The position numbers and the translations under genes were made by a program. This document shows positions 32,102 to 40,745 of a stretch of DNA of 64,000 nt, in pieces. The notes under the pieces are model-generated. The model searched no databases, had not been told where the DNA came from, and saw only the letters and a program-made list of their open reading frames with translations. The number at the start of each line of letters is the position of its first letter. Position 1 is the first letter of the stretch. The stretch is from JBKPNJ01 sp963695705 (GTDB lineage: Bacteria; Actinomycetota; Actinomycetes; Propionibacteriales; Nocardioidaceae): contig CAVOHB010000006.1 of the NCBI GenBank assembly GCA_963695705.1, forward strand, positions 186,001-250,000. Direction: 5' to 3'.

Positions 32102-34039
32102 GTGACCGAATCAACCCTCGCCACCCCTGCCCCCGAACAGTCGGGGCAGTCGCTGGGTGCGGCCGCCGGAACAGGTACGAGCCGCCGACGCGAAGGTGGC
32201 CTTAACGGCATGGTGCTGCCTGAGCTGAAGAAGCTCGCCGCCAGCCTTGGCATCAAGGGCGCCGGCGCGATGCGCAAGAGCCAGATCGTCGCGGCGATCG
32301 AGGCCGTGCAGCGTGGATCGAGCCCGACCAGGCCCTCCGATGCACCCGCGTCGCGAGACGGCAACGCGGCTGCCCACGCCGCGGCCGCGCCGGTATCATC
32401 CTCCGCTGATGCGCAGTCACCGGCATCCTCCAGCGACGCGCAGACCCAAGAGCCTTTTGACATCACCCGGCAGTCCGGGCCCGGGAACCAGAACGGTGAG
32501 AACGCGTCCGAACCGACCGCCCGATCGCAGGAGCCAGACCGTCCGGCCGGTCGCGACAGCAGCCGCCGCGACGCCGAGACCACGGGCGACCGTGACGGCA
32601 ACAACCCAGACCGGAGTGGCACCGACAGCGACCGCAATCGCACTGACAGCAACCGCACTGACAACAACCGCAACCGCGACGGGGGCAATCGCAGCGACGG
32701 CGGCAACCGCACCGACAGCAATCGCAGCGACGGCGGCAACCGCACGGACTCTCGCACCGACGAGGACCGCGGGAACCGCAGCCGCCGCCGCCGCAGCCGG
32801 GACCGCTACCGGGACCGGGACAACCGGGGCGGGCAGCGCCCGGGCGGCGAGCGCGAACCCGACACGCAGGTCAGTGAGGACGACGTCCTCATCCCGGTCG
32901 CGGGAATCCTCGACCTGCTCGACAACTACGCGTTCGTCAGAACCAGCGGTTACCTGCCCGGGCCGAACGACGTCTACGTCTCACTGTCGATGGTTCGCCG
33001 TCACGGGCTGCGCAAGGGCGACGCGATCACCGGCGAGGTCCGCCAGATCCGGGAGGGCGAGCGCAAGGAGAAGTTCAATCCGCTGGTCCGGTTGGACACC
33101 GTCAACGGGGCCGACCCGGAAGCATCCAAGCACCGCATCGACTTCTCGAAGCTGACACCTCTCTACCCCCAGGACAGGCTGCGGCTGGAGACCGAGGCGT
33201 CCATGCTGACGACGCGGGTGATCGACATCATCGCTCCCATCGGCAAAGGCCAGCGCGGCCTCATCGTCTCCCCGTCCAAGGCCGGCAAGACCATGGTGCT
33301 GCAGTCGATCGCCAATGCGATCACCACCAACAACCCCGAGTGCCACCTGATGGTCGTGCTGGTCGACGAACGTCCGGAAGAGGTCACCGACATGCAGCGC
33401 GCGGTCAAGGGTGAGGTGATCGCGTCGACGTTCGACCGCCCGGCCGAGGACCACACGACGGTCGCCGAGCTGGCCATCGAGCGGGCCAAGCGCCTGGTCG
33501 AGCTGGGTCACGACGTGATCGTGCTGCTCGACTCGATCACCCGGCTGGGTCGCGCGTACAACCTCGCAGCACCGGCGAGCGGCCGCATCCTGTCCGGTGG
33601 TGTCGACTCATCAGCCCTCTACCCGCCGAAGCGGTTCTTCGGCGCCGCCCGCAATATCGAGGACGGGGGCTCGCTGACCATCCTTGCCACGGCGTTGATC
33701 GAGACCGGCTCGAAGATGGACGAGGTCATCTTCGAGGAGTTCAAGGGCACCGGCAACATGGAGCTCCGGTTGCGTCGCGAGTTCGCCGACCGGCGCATCT
33801 TCCCCGCGATCGACATCGACGCCTCGGGCACCCGCCGCGAGGAGATCCTGATGAGCAAAGACGAGCTCAGCATCGTCTGGAAGCTCCGCCGCGTGCTATC
33901 GGCGCTTGACGGTCAGCAGGCGCTCGAACTCCTGCTCTCCAAGCTCAAGTCGACCAAGAGCAACATCGAGTTCATGATGGAGGTCAACAAGACCACCCAC
34001 ATGGGCACCAACGGCCGGCGCGACAACGACGACGACTGA
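32102..34039 (+). CDS. rho: transcription termination factor Rho, long actinobacterial form
   Basis: 645 residues from GTG 32102. An N-terminal Rho_N helix bundle (LPELKKLAASLGIKGAGAMR) is followed by about 170 residues of low complexity, rich in Asn, Asp, Arg and Ser with repeated DSNRTD, GGNRSDGGNRTDS units, then the RNA-binding cold-shock domain (GILDLLDNYAFVRTSGYLPG) and the RecA-like ATPase: Walker A SPSKAGKTMVLQSIA, Walker B DVIVLLDSITRLGRAYN. Such inserts are typical of high-GC actinobacteria, where they help RNA binding and condensate formation. It is the hexameric helicase that ends transcription. Confidence 0.96.
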   Translation: MTESTLATPAPEQSGQSLGAAAGTGTSRRREGGLNGMVLPELKKLAASLGIKGAGAMRKSQIVAAIEAVQRGSSPTRPSDAPASRDGNAAAHAAAAPVSSSADAQSPASSSDAQTQEPFDITRQSGPGNQNGENASEPTARSQEPDRPAGRDSSRRDAETTGDRDGNNPDRSGTDSDRNRTDSNRTDNNRNRDGGNRSDGGNRTDSNRSDGGNRTDSRTDEDRGNRSRRRRSRDRYRDRDNRGGQRPGGEREPDTQVSEDDVLIPVAGILDLLDNYAFVRTSGYLPGPNDVYVSLSMVRRHGLRKGDAITGEVRQIREGERKEKFNPLVRLDTVNGADPEASKHRIDFSKLTPLYPQDRLRLETEASMLTTRVIDIIAPIGKGQRGLIVSPSKAGKTMVLQSIANAITTNNPECHLMVVLVDERPEEVTDMQRAVKGEVIASTFDRPAEDHTTVAELAIERAKRLVELGHDVIVLLDSITRLGRAYNLAAPASGRILSGGVDSSALYPPKRFFGAARNIEDGGSLTILATALIETGSKMDEVIFEEFKGTGNMELRLRREFADRRIFPAIDIDASGTRREEILMSKDELSIVWKLRRVLSALDGQQALELLLSKLKSTKSNIEFMMEVNKTTHMGTNGRRDNDDD

Positions 34040-34411
34040 CGCCTGGCCGTTCAACCCCGGTAGAGCTTGTCGTAGGCGCGTCGTGAGGTGTCGGCCTGCC
34101 GCCTGTCCTGTGACGGACCACTGCCGAGTCGCACGGTCCATCGCATGGTTGTCCAGCCGCCGCTTTCCTCGTCGCTGAGATGGATCAGCAATGTGTGTGC
34201 GTCGCAGTGCGCCGACGGGTGGCGCGTCCTCGCCAGGCATTGTGCGCCACGATTCTGGCGTCCGTGGAATAGCGGCATGCGCATACAGCGTTGAGACCAT
34301 GAGCCGATTGGCCCCCGCGGGACCGGGGGTGGAACAATCGAGCGAAGGTTCCGGTTCACGTCGACCCGAAGCTGTCGACGACCCGGCGACCGTAAAGCCG
34401 AGAGGAAATCC
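34040..34411. other. intergenic region rho-rpmE
   Basis: 372 bases without a supported gene. Several frames are open on both strands but none resembles a protein or has a good ribosome site. The rpmE ribosome binding site (GAGAGGAAATCC) is at its right end. No clear rho-gene terminator hairpin with a T-run was found. Confidence 0.5.
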
Positions 34412-34621
34412 ATGAAACCCGACATCCATCCCGCGTACGTCGAGACCGAGGTCACCTGCACCTGCGGCAACACGTTCACCACGCGCAGCACCGCGACCAG
34501 CGGTTCGATCCACTCCGACGTGTGCTCCAACTGCCACCCCTTCTACACCGGCAAGCAGAAGATCCTCGACACCGGCGGACGCGTGGCCCGCTTCGAGGCG
34601 CGCTACGCCAAGAAGAAGTAG
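34412..34621 (+). CDS. rpmE: 50S ribosomal protein L31 (bL31), zinc-binding form
   Basis: 69 residues, MKPDIHPAYVETEVTCTCGN then FTTRST and HSDVCSNCHPFYTGKQK. The cysteines (CTCG and CSNC) form the zinc-ribbon of the C-plus type, the form used when zinc is sufficient. The start ATG has a good ribosome site. It ends in KKK and is followed by a strong terminator. Confidence 0.96.
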   Translation: MKPDIHPAYVETEVTCTCGNTFTTRSTATSGSIHSDVCSNCHPFYTGKQKILDTGGRVARFEARYAKKK

Positions 34622-34630
34622 CTGGACGAC

Positions 34631-34667
34631 CGGCGCCGGCCCCAGGACTGTCTTGGGACCGGCGCCG
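34631..34667 (+). terminator. rpmE terminator
   Basis: CGGCGCCGG (34631-34639) pairs with CCGGCGCCG (34659-34667) across a loop that can itself pair partly (CCCAGGA/TCTTGGG). TTGGTTTG follows. Confidence 0.75.
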
Positions 34668-34715
34668 TTGGTTTGTCGTGCAAGCAGGCGTGAGCCGGAG
34701 CTGGGAGCTGAGGGC

Positions 34716-35795
34716 ATGTTCGAGGCGGTACAGGGGATGCTGGCCGAGCACGCCCAGATCGAGCAGCAGCTGGCCGACCCGGCATTGCACCAGGATCAGG
34801 CGCGCAGCCGCCGACTCGGACGGCGCTACGCCGAACTGACAGCCATCGTCAACACCTACCAGGACTGGCTGCGCGCCGGTGACAACCTCGAGGCGGCCAC
34901 TGAGCTCGGAGCCGACGACGAGTCCTTCGCTCGGGAGGCGGACAAGCTGGCCCGCGAGCGCGGCCAGCTGGAGGAACGGCTGATCCGGCTGCTGGCCCCG
35001 CGTGACCCCAACGACGACAAGGACACGATCCTCGAGATCAAGGCCGGCGAGGGCGGTGAGGAGTCGGCCCTGTTCGCCGGCGACCTTCTGCGCATGTACC
35101 TCCGGTACGCCGAGCGGCAGGGCTGGAGCACCGAGATCCTCGACGCAACCGAGTCAGACCTCGGCGGGTTCAAGAGCGTGACTGTCGGCGTCAAGGCCGG
35201 GCGAACCCCCGAGCCGGGGCGGACTCCGTATGCGCTGCTGAAGTTCGAGGGCGGGGTCCATCGGGTGCAGCGCGTACCCGTCACCGAGTCGCAGGGACGG
35301 ATCCACACCTCGGCGGCCGGCGTCCTCGTGATGCCGGAGGCGGAGCCGGTCGACGTCGACATCGACGAGAAGGACCTGCGGATCGACGTCTTCCGCTCGT
35401 CGGGGCCGGGCGGCCAGAGCGTCAATACGACCGACTCCGCCGTACGCATCACGCACCTCCCGACCGGCACGGTGGTCAGCTGTCAGAACGAGAAGAGCCA
35501 ACTGCAGAACCGCGAGCAGGCGATGCGGATCCTGCGCTCCCGGCTCCTGACGATCGCGCAGGACCAGGCCGACGCCGACGCGTCGGACGCGCGACGCTCA
35601 CAGGTCCGTACCGTGGACCGCTCGGAGCGGATCCGCACCTACAACTACGCGGAGAACCGGATCACCGATCACCGGGTCGGGTTCAAGGCGTACAACCTCG
35701 ACCAGGTACTCGACGGCGACCTCGACGCGGTCGTCACCGCCGCCGTGGAGGCCGACCTCGCCGCCCGGCTGGCCGCGGTTCAGCCCCAGGGCTGA
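34716..35795 (+). CDS. prfA: peptide chain release factor 1
   Basis: 359 residues from ATG 34716 (MFEAVQGMLAEHAQIEQQLA); the longer frame upstream overlaps the terminator. The codon-recognition motif is RVPVTESQGRIHTSAA (PVT, reads UAA/UAG) and the catalytic GGQ is in RSSGPGGQSVNTTDSAVRIT. It releases completed peptides. The gene for the methyltransferase that modifies its GGQ glutamine, prmC, follows seven bases after the stop. Confidence 0.96.
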   Translation: MFEAVQGMLAEHAQIEQQLADPALHQDQARSRRLGRRYAELTAIVNTYQDWLRAGDNLEAATELGADDESFAREADKLARERGQLEERLIRLLAPRDPNDDKDTILEIKAGEGGEESALFAGDLLRMYLRYAERQGWSTEILDATESDLGGFKSVTVGVKAGRTPEPGRTPYALLKFEGGVHRVQRVPVTESQGRIHTSAAGVLVMPEAEPVDVDIDEKDLRIDVFRSSGPGGQSVNTTDSAVRITHLPTGTVVSCQNEKSQLQNREQAMRILRSRLLTIAQDQADADASDARRSQVRTVDRSERIRTYNYAENRITDHRVGFKAYNLDQVLDGDLDAVVTAAVEADLAARLAAVQPQG

Positions 35796-35802
35796 TGGGC
35801 TG

Positions 35803-36657
35803 ATGCGCATACGCGACGCGCTGGCCGGGGCCGGTGCGGTGCTGCGCGCCGCCGGTGTCGACGCTGCGAGCCACGACGCTGAGACGCTGCTGGCGCATGA
35901 GCTCGGGGTCGACCGGATGCGTCTGGCTTTCCTCGACGAACTGACGCCCGATCAGGTGATCCGTTTCGACGCGCTGATCGCCCGCCGGGCCGGTCGAGAG
36001 CCGCTGCAGCACATCACCGGGCGGGCCCCGTTCCGCTACGTGGAGGTCGAAGTGGGTCCGGGCGTGTTCGTACCGCGCCCCGAGACCGAGGTGCTCACCG
36101 GCTGGGGTGTGGACCAGGTTCGTGCCCTGCAGCACGCCGGAATCGGCGAGCCGCTGGTGGTCGAGCTGTGTGCGGGTTCGGCGGCGGTGGCGTTGTCGGT
36201 GGCGACCGAGGCTCCGGGTGCCGTGGTGCACGCGGTGGAGCTGGCCGAGCAGGCGGTTGCGTACGCCGCACGCAACCTGGCGGGTAGCGGCGTACACCTG
36301 CACTGCGGCGACATCGCCGACGCTCTGCACGAGCTCGACGGCGCGGTCGACGTCGTGGTCGCGAACCCGCCGTACATTCCGCTGCATGCGTTCGAGTCGG
36401 TGCAGGCAGAGGCCCGGGACTTCGACCCTCCGAAGGCGCTGTGGTCCGGGGACGACGGCTTGGACGCGATCAGGCTCGTCGAGAGGTGTGCAGCCCGGTT
36501 GCTCCACCCCGGTGGGGTCGTGGGCTGTGAGCATGCTGACGTGCAGTGGCAGGCGGCCCCGGCGGTGTTCGCCGGGACCGATGCCTGGGCCGACATCCGG
36601 GACCGCCAGGATCTTGCGGGTAAGCCACGCTTCGTGACCGCGCGTCGGGCGGGCTAA
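35803..36657 (+). CDS. prmC: peptide chain release factor N5-glutamine methyltransferase
   Basis: 284 residues. The family's N-terminal helical domain (SHDAETLLAHELGVDRMRLA) is followed by the SAM-dependent domain: PRPETEVLTGWG, VVELCAGSAAVALSVATEAP (motif I), and VVVANPPYIPLHAF (the NPPY motif that binds the target glutamine). It methylates the GGQ glutamine of RF1 and RF2. It is directly downstream of prfA, the usual operon. Repeats follow the stop after about 25 bases. Confidence 0.95.
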   Translation: MRIRDALAGAGAVLRAAGVDAASHDAETLLAHELGVDRMRLAFLDELTPDQVIRFDALIARRAGREPLQHITGRAPFRYVEVEVGPGVFVPRPETEVLTGWGVDQVRALQHAGIGEPLVVELCAGSAAVALSVATEAPGAVVHAVELAEQAVAYAARNLAGSGVHLHCGDIADALHELDGAVDVVVANPPYIPLHAFESVQAEARDFDPPKALWSGDDGLDAIRLVERCAARLLHPGGVVGCEHADVQWQAAPAVFAGTDAWADIRDRQDLAGKPRFVTARRAG

Positions 36658-36681
36658 GCGGCTCGATCGCGGGGACGTCAT

Positions 36682-36757
36682 TGTCGGATGGCGTGAAACA
36701 AGTGTCGGATGGCGTGAAACAAGTGTCGGATGGCGTGAAACAAGTGTCGGATCGCGG
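36682..36757 (+). repeat. 21-bp tandem repeats downstream of prmC
   Basis: Three exact units (36682-36702, 36703-36723, 36724-36744) beginning TGTCGGATGG and ending GTGAAACAAG, then a partial unit TGTCGGATCGCGG, and then a G-rich tract (GGTTGGGCGCGGGG). Same family and same order as at 17326-17400. Confidence 0.9.
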
Positions 36758-36799
36758 GTTGGGCGCGGGGTTCGGTGCCGACCCTGGCACGATGAACCC

Positions 36800-37447
36800 G
36801 TGACCGAGCGCTACTCATGTGCTGACGACGAGGAGCGCGAGCGCGGGATCGAAGCCGCCGTCCAGGCGGTGCGGGACGGCGGCATCGTCGTGTTCCCAAC
36901 CGATACGGTCTACGGGGTCGGCGGCGACGCGTTCGACCCGAGTGCGGTTCGCAAGCTGCTGCGGGCCAAGGGACGTGGGCGGGACATGCCGCCGCCGGTG
37001 CTGGTGTCGGCGCCGGAGACGCTCGAGGCACTGGCCGACCAGGTCCCGCCGCAGACCAGGGCGCTGATCGACGCGTTCTGGCCCGGCCCGCTGACCGTCG
37101 TCTGCAAGCAGCAGTCCTCGTTGAACTGGGACCTGGGTGACAACCGAGGCACCGTCGCGATCCGGATGCCCGACGACGAGGTGGCGCTCGCCCTGCTGTC
37201 GCGGACCGGCCCGCTGGCGGTCAGCAGTGCGAACATGACCGGCCGCCCGGCGGCGTCCACGGCCGGGGAGGCGGAGGAGATGCTGGGGGAGTCGGTCGCC
37301 GTCTACCTCGACGGCGGCCACCTCGGCGGTGGTTTGGCCTCCACGATCGTCGACGGCACGGCCGGCGTTCCGACGATCCTGCGGCTCGGAGCGATCCCCC
37401 TCGAACGGTTGCGTGAGGTCGTTCCAGACATCCAAGACCTCGACTGA
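36800..37447 (+). CDS. tsaC: L-threonylcarbamoyladenylate synthase (TsaC/Sua5/YrdC)
   Basis: 215 residues from GTG 36800. The YrdC nucleotide-binding surface is seen in GGIVVFPTDTVYGVGGDAF, KGRGRDMPPPVLVSAPETLE, FWPGPLTVVCKQQ and SSANMTGRPAAST. The enzyme makes threonylcarbamoyl-AMP for the t6A modification of tRNAs reading ANN codons. It lacks the extra Sua5 C-terminal domain. The wecA gene starts 18 bases downstream. Confidence 0.93.
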   Translation: MTERYSCADDEERERGIEAAVQAVRDGGIVVFPTDTVYGVGGDAFDPSAVRKLLRAKGRGRDMPPPVLVSAPETLEALADQVPPQTRALIDAFWPGPLTVVCKQQSSLNWDLGDNRGTVAIRMPDDEVALALLSRTGPLAVSSANMTGRPAASTAGEAEEMLGESVAVYLDGGHLGGGLASTIVDGTAGVPTILRLGAIPLERLREVVPDIQDLD

Positions 37448-37465
37448 GGCAGCGGGCCACCGTCG

Positions 37466-38599
37466 ATGAAGGAATACCTTCTGGTGCTGGTGGTGGGTGC
37501 AGGGACGACCTACCTGCTCGCTGCCGTGGCCCGCGAGTTGGCGGTACGGGTCGGTGCGGTCGCCCAGGTCCGTGACCGCGACGTGCACGCGATTCCGATC
37601 CCGTACTTCGGCGGCGTCGCGATGATGGGCGGCCTCGTCGCCTCCTACATCACGGCCCGCCATCTGCCGTTCCTCGGCAGGTCGCAGAACCAGCTGTTCG
37701 ACGATGCGCGGGCGGTGCTCCTCGGTGGCATGGTGATCTGCCTGGTCGGGGTGCTCGACGATCTCTTCGAGCTGGACGCGATCACGAAGCTGGCGGGTGA
37801 GATCCTGGCGGCCGGGGTGGTCGTCGTACAGGGCGTCCAGCTCTACTGGCTTCCGCTACCGGGCGCTTCGACCACGACCACGTTCGTGCTCGACGGCTCG
37901 CAGGCCGCGCTGCTGACGGTTCTCGTCATCGTCACGACGGTGAACGCGGTCAACTTCGTCGACGGCCTCGACGGGCTGGCCGCTGGCGTCGTGGGCATCG
38001 GGGCGGCGGCGTTCTTCAGCTTCGCGTACCTGCTCGCCGCCGAGAACCACCTGACCGTGGCGACCACTCCCGCCCTGCTGACCGTCGCTCTGTGCGGCGT
38101 GTGTCTGGGCTTTCTGCCGCACAACTTCTTCCCCGCCCGGATGTTCATGGGCGACTCCGGCGCACTGCTGATCGGGTTCATGCTGTCCTGCTCGGCGATC
38201 AGCCTGACCGGCCAGGCAGACGCCGGTTCGCTCTCGGAGGGCGTCGCGGGAGCCACCGCCAGCCTGTTGCCGGCGTTCCTGCCGCTGGTCCTGCCGGTCG
38301 CGGTGCTCGTCGTCCCCTTCGTGGATCTCGTGCTCGCCGTCGTACGCCGCACGAGGGCCGGTCGATCGCCGTTCTCTCCCGACAAGCAGCACCTGCACCA
38401 CCGGTTGCTCGAGATCGGGCACTCACACCGGCGGGCCGTGCTCGTCATGTACCTGTGGGCCGGCCTGGTCGCCGGCGGCGTGGTGGTGGTGAGCCTGTTC
38501 GCCGGCTGGCGCTCGATCGCCGGCGTGCTGCTGTTGCTGGTGCTCGCCGTTCTCGCCACGTTCGGCCTGCCGGGACGGCGACGGGGCCTCGCGCGCTAG
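37466..38599 (+). CDS. wecA: undecaprenyl/decaprenyl-phosphate GlcNAc-1-phosphate transferase (WecA-like)
   Basis: 377 residues and about eleven membrane helices, MraY/WecA superfamily. Conserved loops are VHAIPIPYFGGVAMMGG, VGVLDDLFELDAITKL (DDLFELD metal site), NAVNFVDGLDGLAAG, FMGDSGALLIGF and DKQHLHHRLLEIGHSHRR. The HLHHRL motif marks WecA-type rather than MraY enzymes. It transfers sugar-phosphate to a polyprenol carrier and begins cell-wall linker or arabinogalactan synthesis. It ends just before the atp leader. Confidence 0.93.
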   Translation: MKEYLLVLVVGAGTTYLLAAVARELAVRVGAVAQVRDRDVHAIPIPYFGGVAMMGGLVASYITARHLPFLGRSQNQLFDDARAVLLGGMVICLVGVLDDLFELDAITKLAGEILAAGVVVVQGVQLYWLPLPGASTTTTFVLDGSQAALLTVLVIVTTVNAVNFVDGLDGLAAGVVGIGAAAFFSFAYLLAAENHLTVATTPALLTVALCGVCLGFLPHNFFPARMFMGDSGALLIGFMLSCSAISLTGQADAGSLSEGVAGATASLLPAFLPLVLPVAVLVVPFVDLVLAVVRRTRAGRSPFSPDKQHLHHRLLEIGHSHRRAVLVMYLWAGLVAGGVVVVSLFAGWRSIAGVLLLLVLAVLATFGLPGRRRGLAR

Positions 38600-38636
38600 G
38601 CCGTCACGGACTCCGAGTGGCGGGCCGTCCGGACTT

Positions 38637-38680
38637 TGTGCTATTTTTCACAAGCGACCGATCCAGGAGATCGGTACACT
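38637..38680 (+). promoter_or_regulatory. CRP-like site and candidate promoter of the atp operon
   Basis: TGTGCTATTTTTCACA (38637-38652) matches TGTGA-N6-TCACA with one mismatch. It is followed by an inverted repeat CCGATC-CAGGA-GATCGG (38658-38674) and a TACACT (38675-38680) suitable as a -10 box, with no good -35. The site would be centred about 42 bases upstream of the start, a class II activator position. The promoter itself is inferred. Confidence 0.5.
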
Positions 38681-38896
38681 CCCGCCCACCGACGATGACG
38701 ACTCGCCAGGTACCCAGGACGGCGCCGATGACCACGAGGAATGACGGCGAAAACGATCGCCACCAGCGAGTCTCTGCAGGCCATCTTCTCCTCTGCCGGC
38801 GGGTGAGCCCTGTGATAGCGTCTCGCCCAGCGCGTCGGGTACCGGGACGGGCGACTCGCGCATTCTCGCCGCACGACAACAGGAGCCGCTCGTACC

Positions 38897-39112
38897 ATGA
38901 GCGACCAACGTGGGAGGCCGCTGGACGTTTGGCTCCTTGTGGGCGTGGGCTCATACAACGTCGTCTGCCTGCTGGCGGGGTTCGGTCTGGGATGGTTTGC
39001 CGACAGCCGGCTCGACACGACTCCCGTCCTTACTCTGCTCGGCCTGGCCGCCGGTATCGCACTCGGCGTGGTCGGCAGCTGGTTCCGGATCAGAGATTTC
39101 CTACATGACTAG
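38897..39112 (+). CDS. AtpZ/AtpI-like small membrane protein
   Basis: 71 residues, with two membrane helices (VWLLVGVGSYNVVCLLAGFG and VLTLLGLAAGIALGVVGSWF) and the acidic residues between them typical of the AtpZ/AtpI group. It is the first gene of the ATP synthase operon and probably helps c-ring assembly or cation supply. Its stop overlaps the next gene (ATGACTAG, eight bases). A 297-base leader precedes it and contains the promoter region described separately. Confidence 0.8.
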   Translation: MSDQRGRPLDVWLLVGVGSYNVVCLLAGFGLGWFADSRLDTTPVLTLLGLAAGIALGVVGSWFRIRDFLHD

Positions 39113-39530
39113 CGAGGGAAAGGGTCGAGCGGTCTTGGGAACACTCCCCCTGGCGCGTGCCGCCGCCAACCAACGGCGTACGGTCATGCTCGCCGCAGCC
39201 CTCGCGGCCGCGAGCCTCCTCGTCGGGGCGTCGTTCGGGCGGTGGGACGTCGGCCTGTTCGTCGCGATCGGCGTGCTGCTCGGGCTCGTCAACAGCGTGC
39301 TGACAGAGCTGTCCCTGGTGCGGTTCGCCGACAGCGTTGATCTGCTCTCCCGCAAGCAGTTCGCGATGTCGGCCCTCGTGCGGCTGATGGGCGTCTCACT
39401 GATCGCCTTCGTTCTCGCGGTCGTCTTCTGGCCCGCCGGCGCCACAGTGCTGGTCGGCCTGGCCGGGTTCCAGCTCATCACCGTGGTCTTCACCGGGTTC
39501 CCGCTGATCAAGGAGCTGCGAAAGGCATGA
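39105..39530 (+). CDS. membrane protein between atpI-like gene and atpB
   Basis: 141 residues with four hydrophobic segments (TVMLAAALAAASLLVGASFG, VGLFVAIGVLLGLVNSVLTE, LVRLMGVSLIAFVLAVVFWP, AGATVLVGLAGFQLITVVFT). Such a gene occupies this place in many actinobacterial atp operons and is often called AtpI-like. It starts at ATG 39105 inside the end of the previous gene and overlaps atpB by four bases. A role in assembly is likely but not shown by the sequence. Confidence 0.75.
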   Translation: MTSEGKGRAVLGTLPLARAAANQRRTVMLAAALAAASLLVGASFGRWDVGLFVAIGVLLGLVNSVLTELSLVRFADSVDLLSRKQFAMSALVRLMGVSLIAFVLAVVFWPAGATVLVGLAGFQLITVVFTGFPLIKELRKA

Positions 39531-40345
39531 GCTCTACAACGAGCACCGTCGCCGCCACCGACATCACGATCGGCGAGCACGTCACGGTCGAGTTCCTCGG
39601 GATCACGTTCAACCTCGACACGATCTGGGCGACGGCGCTTGCCGGTCTCATCGTGATAGGCCTCGGGTTCTGGGTGCGCGCGAGGATCACCAGCGCAACC
39701 CCCAACAAGGTACAGCTGATCTGGGAGGCGGTCGTCGAAGCCGTCACCACTCAGGTGGAAGCGAGCCTCGGCTCCGTCAACCCCTTCGTCGTCCCGCTCT
39801 CGGTCACCCTTTTCTTCTTCATCCTGATCTCGAACTGGTTCGAGCTCATACCCAGCGGTGAGGATCCCCACCTCCTGCCGGCACCGACTGCCGATGTCAA
39901 TCTCACCTATGCGATGGCTTTCTTCGTGATCGTCGGCGTCCATATCTTCAGTGTCCGTCAAAGAGGCGCCAAGGGTTACGTGAAGCACTACTTCCAGCCC
40001 TACCCCATCCTGTTCCCCATCAACCTCCTCGAGGAGATCGTCAAGCCGTTCACGCTCGCACTCCGGCTTTTCGGCAACATCTTCTCCGGCGGCATAATGA
40101 TCGTGCTGATCGGACTGTTCCCGCTCTGGCTGTTGTGGGGACCGACCGTCATATGGAAGCTCTTCGACATGTTCATCGGCCTCATTCAGGCCTTCATCTT
40201 CGCGTTGCTGACCATCCTGTACTTCGGAATGGCCGGCGAGACGCACGACGAGGATGACCATTCCGAGGTCCAGCCGCAGACATCTGACGACGCAGCGCAA
40301 TCGACCACGAGCACGACACAGTCCCAGCTCCAGGAGGCACGCTGA
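39527..40345 (+). CDS. atpB: F0F1 ATP synthase subunit a
   Basis: 272 residues with five or six membrane helices. The essential channel arginine is in EIVKPFTLALRLFGNIFSGG (LRLFGN motif), and the conserved last helix region is FIGLIQAFIFALLTILYFGM. It forms the proton half-channels against the c-ring. The tail is rich in Gln, Ser and Glu. It overlaps the preceding membrane-protein gene; atpE follows after 104 bases. Confidence 0.96.
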   Translation: MSSTTSTVAATDITIGEHVTVEFLGITFNLDTIWATALAGLIVIGLGFWVRARITSATPNKVQLIWEAVVEAVTTQVEASLGSVNPFVVPLSVTLFFFILISNWFELIPSGEDPHLLPAPTADVNLTYAMAFFVIVGVHIFSVRQRGAKGYVKHYFQPYPILFPINLLEEIVKPFTLALRLFGNIFSGGIMIVLIGLFPLWLLWGPTVIWKLFDMFIGLIQAFIFALLTILYFGMAGETHDEDDHSEVQPQTSDDAAQSTTSTTQSQLQEAR

Positions 40346-40449
40346 ACCGCCCGGCGGTTCGGTTCACCATCCCCAGTGACATCCGCAGTGAAACGACCGG
40401 ACAAGACCATGGGTCGGCCGAGGTCTGGCCCGATTAGTCAAGGAGAGAC

Positions 40450-40713
40450 ATGGCAGACTCAGCCAGCATCGACTCAGCGATCAAGACGGCCGGTGCGTTC
40501 GTCGGCGGTGGACTCGCCCTCGGCGGCGGTGCCGTCGGCGCGGCGATCGGCGACGGCCTGGCCGGAAGCGCGACGATCTCAGGCGTCGCCCGCCAGCCGG
40601 AGGCCCAGAGCCGACTGTTCACGATCTTCTTCCTGACGGTCGGGCTCGTCGAGGCGATGTACTTCATCAACCTCGCGTTCATGGCGCTGTTCGTCTTCGT
40701 GCTGGGCAAATAG
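40450..40713 (+). CDS. atpE: F0F1 ATP synthase subunit c
   Basis: 87 residues, a two-helix hairpin. Helix 1 is glycine-rich (AGAFVGGGLALGGGAVGAAI); the polar loop is ARQPEAQ; helix 2 carries the proton-binding Glu in FFLTVGLVEAMYFINLAFMA (residue 69 or so). There is no second ligand pattern for sodium, so it is proton-coupled. The ring forms the rotor of F0. Confidence 0.97.
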   Translation: MADSASIDSAIKTAGAFVGGGLALGGGAVGAAIGDGLAGSATISGVARQPEAQSRLFTIFFLTVGLVEAMYFINLAFMALFVFVLGK

Positions 40714-40745
40714 GGCACGACGAGTCCAGGTAGCAGACGGGAACC

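Noticed and set aside
34051..34530. Minus-strand open frame in the rho-rpmE gap
   Set aside because: It runs into rpmE on the opposite strand, lacks a ribosome site and shows no protein-like pattern.
36682..36757. CRISPR array
   Set aside because: The repeats are directly adjacent with no spacers, and no cas gene is present. The same holds for the other short repeat arrays.
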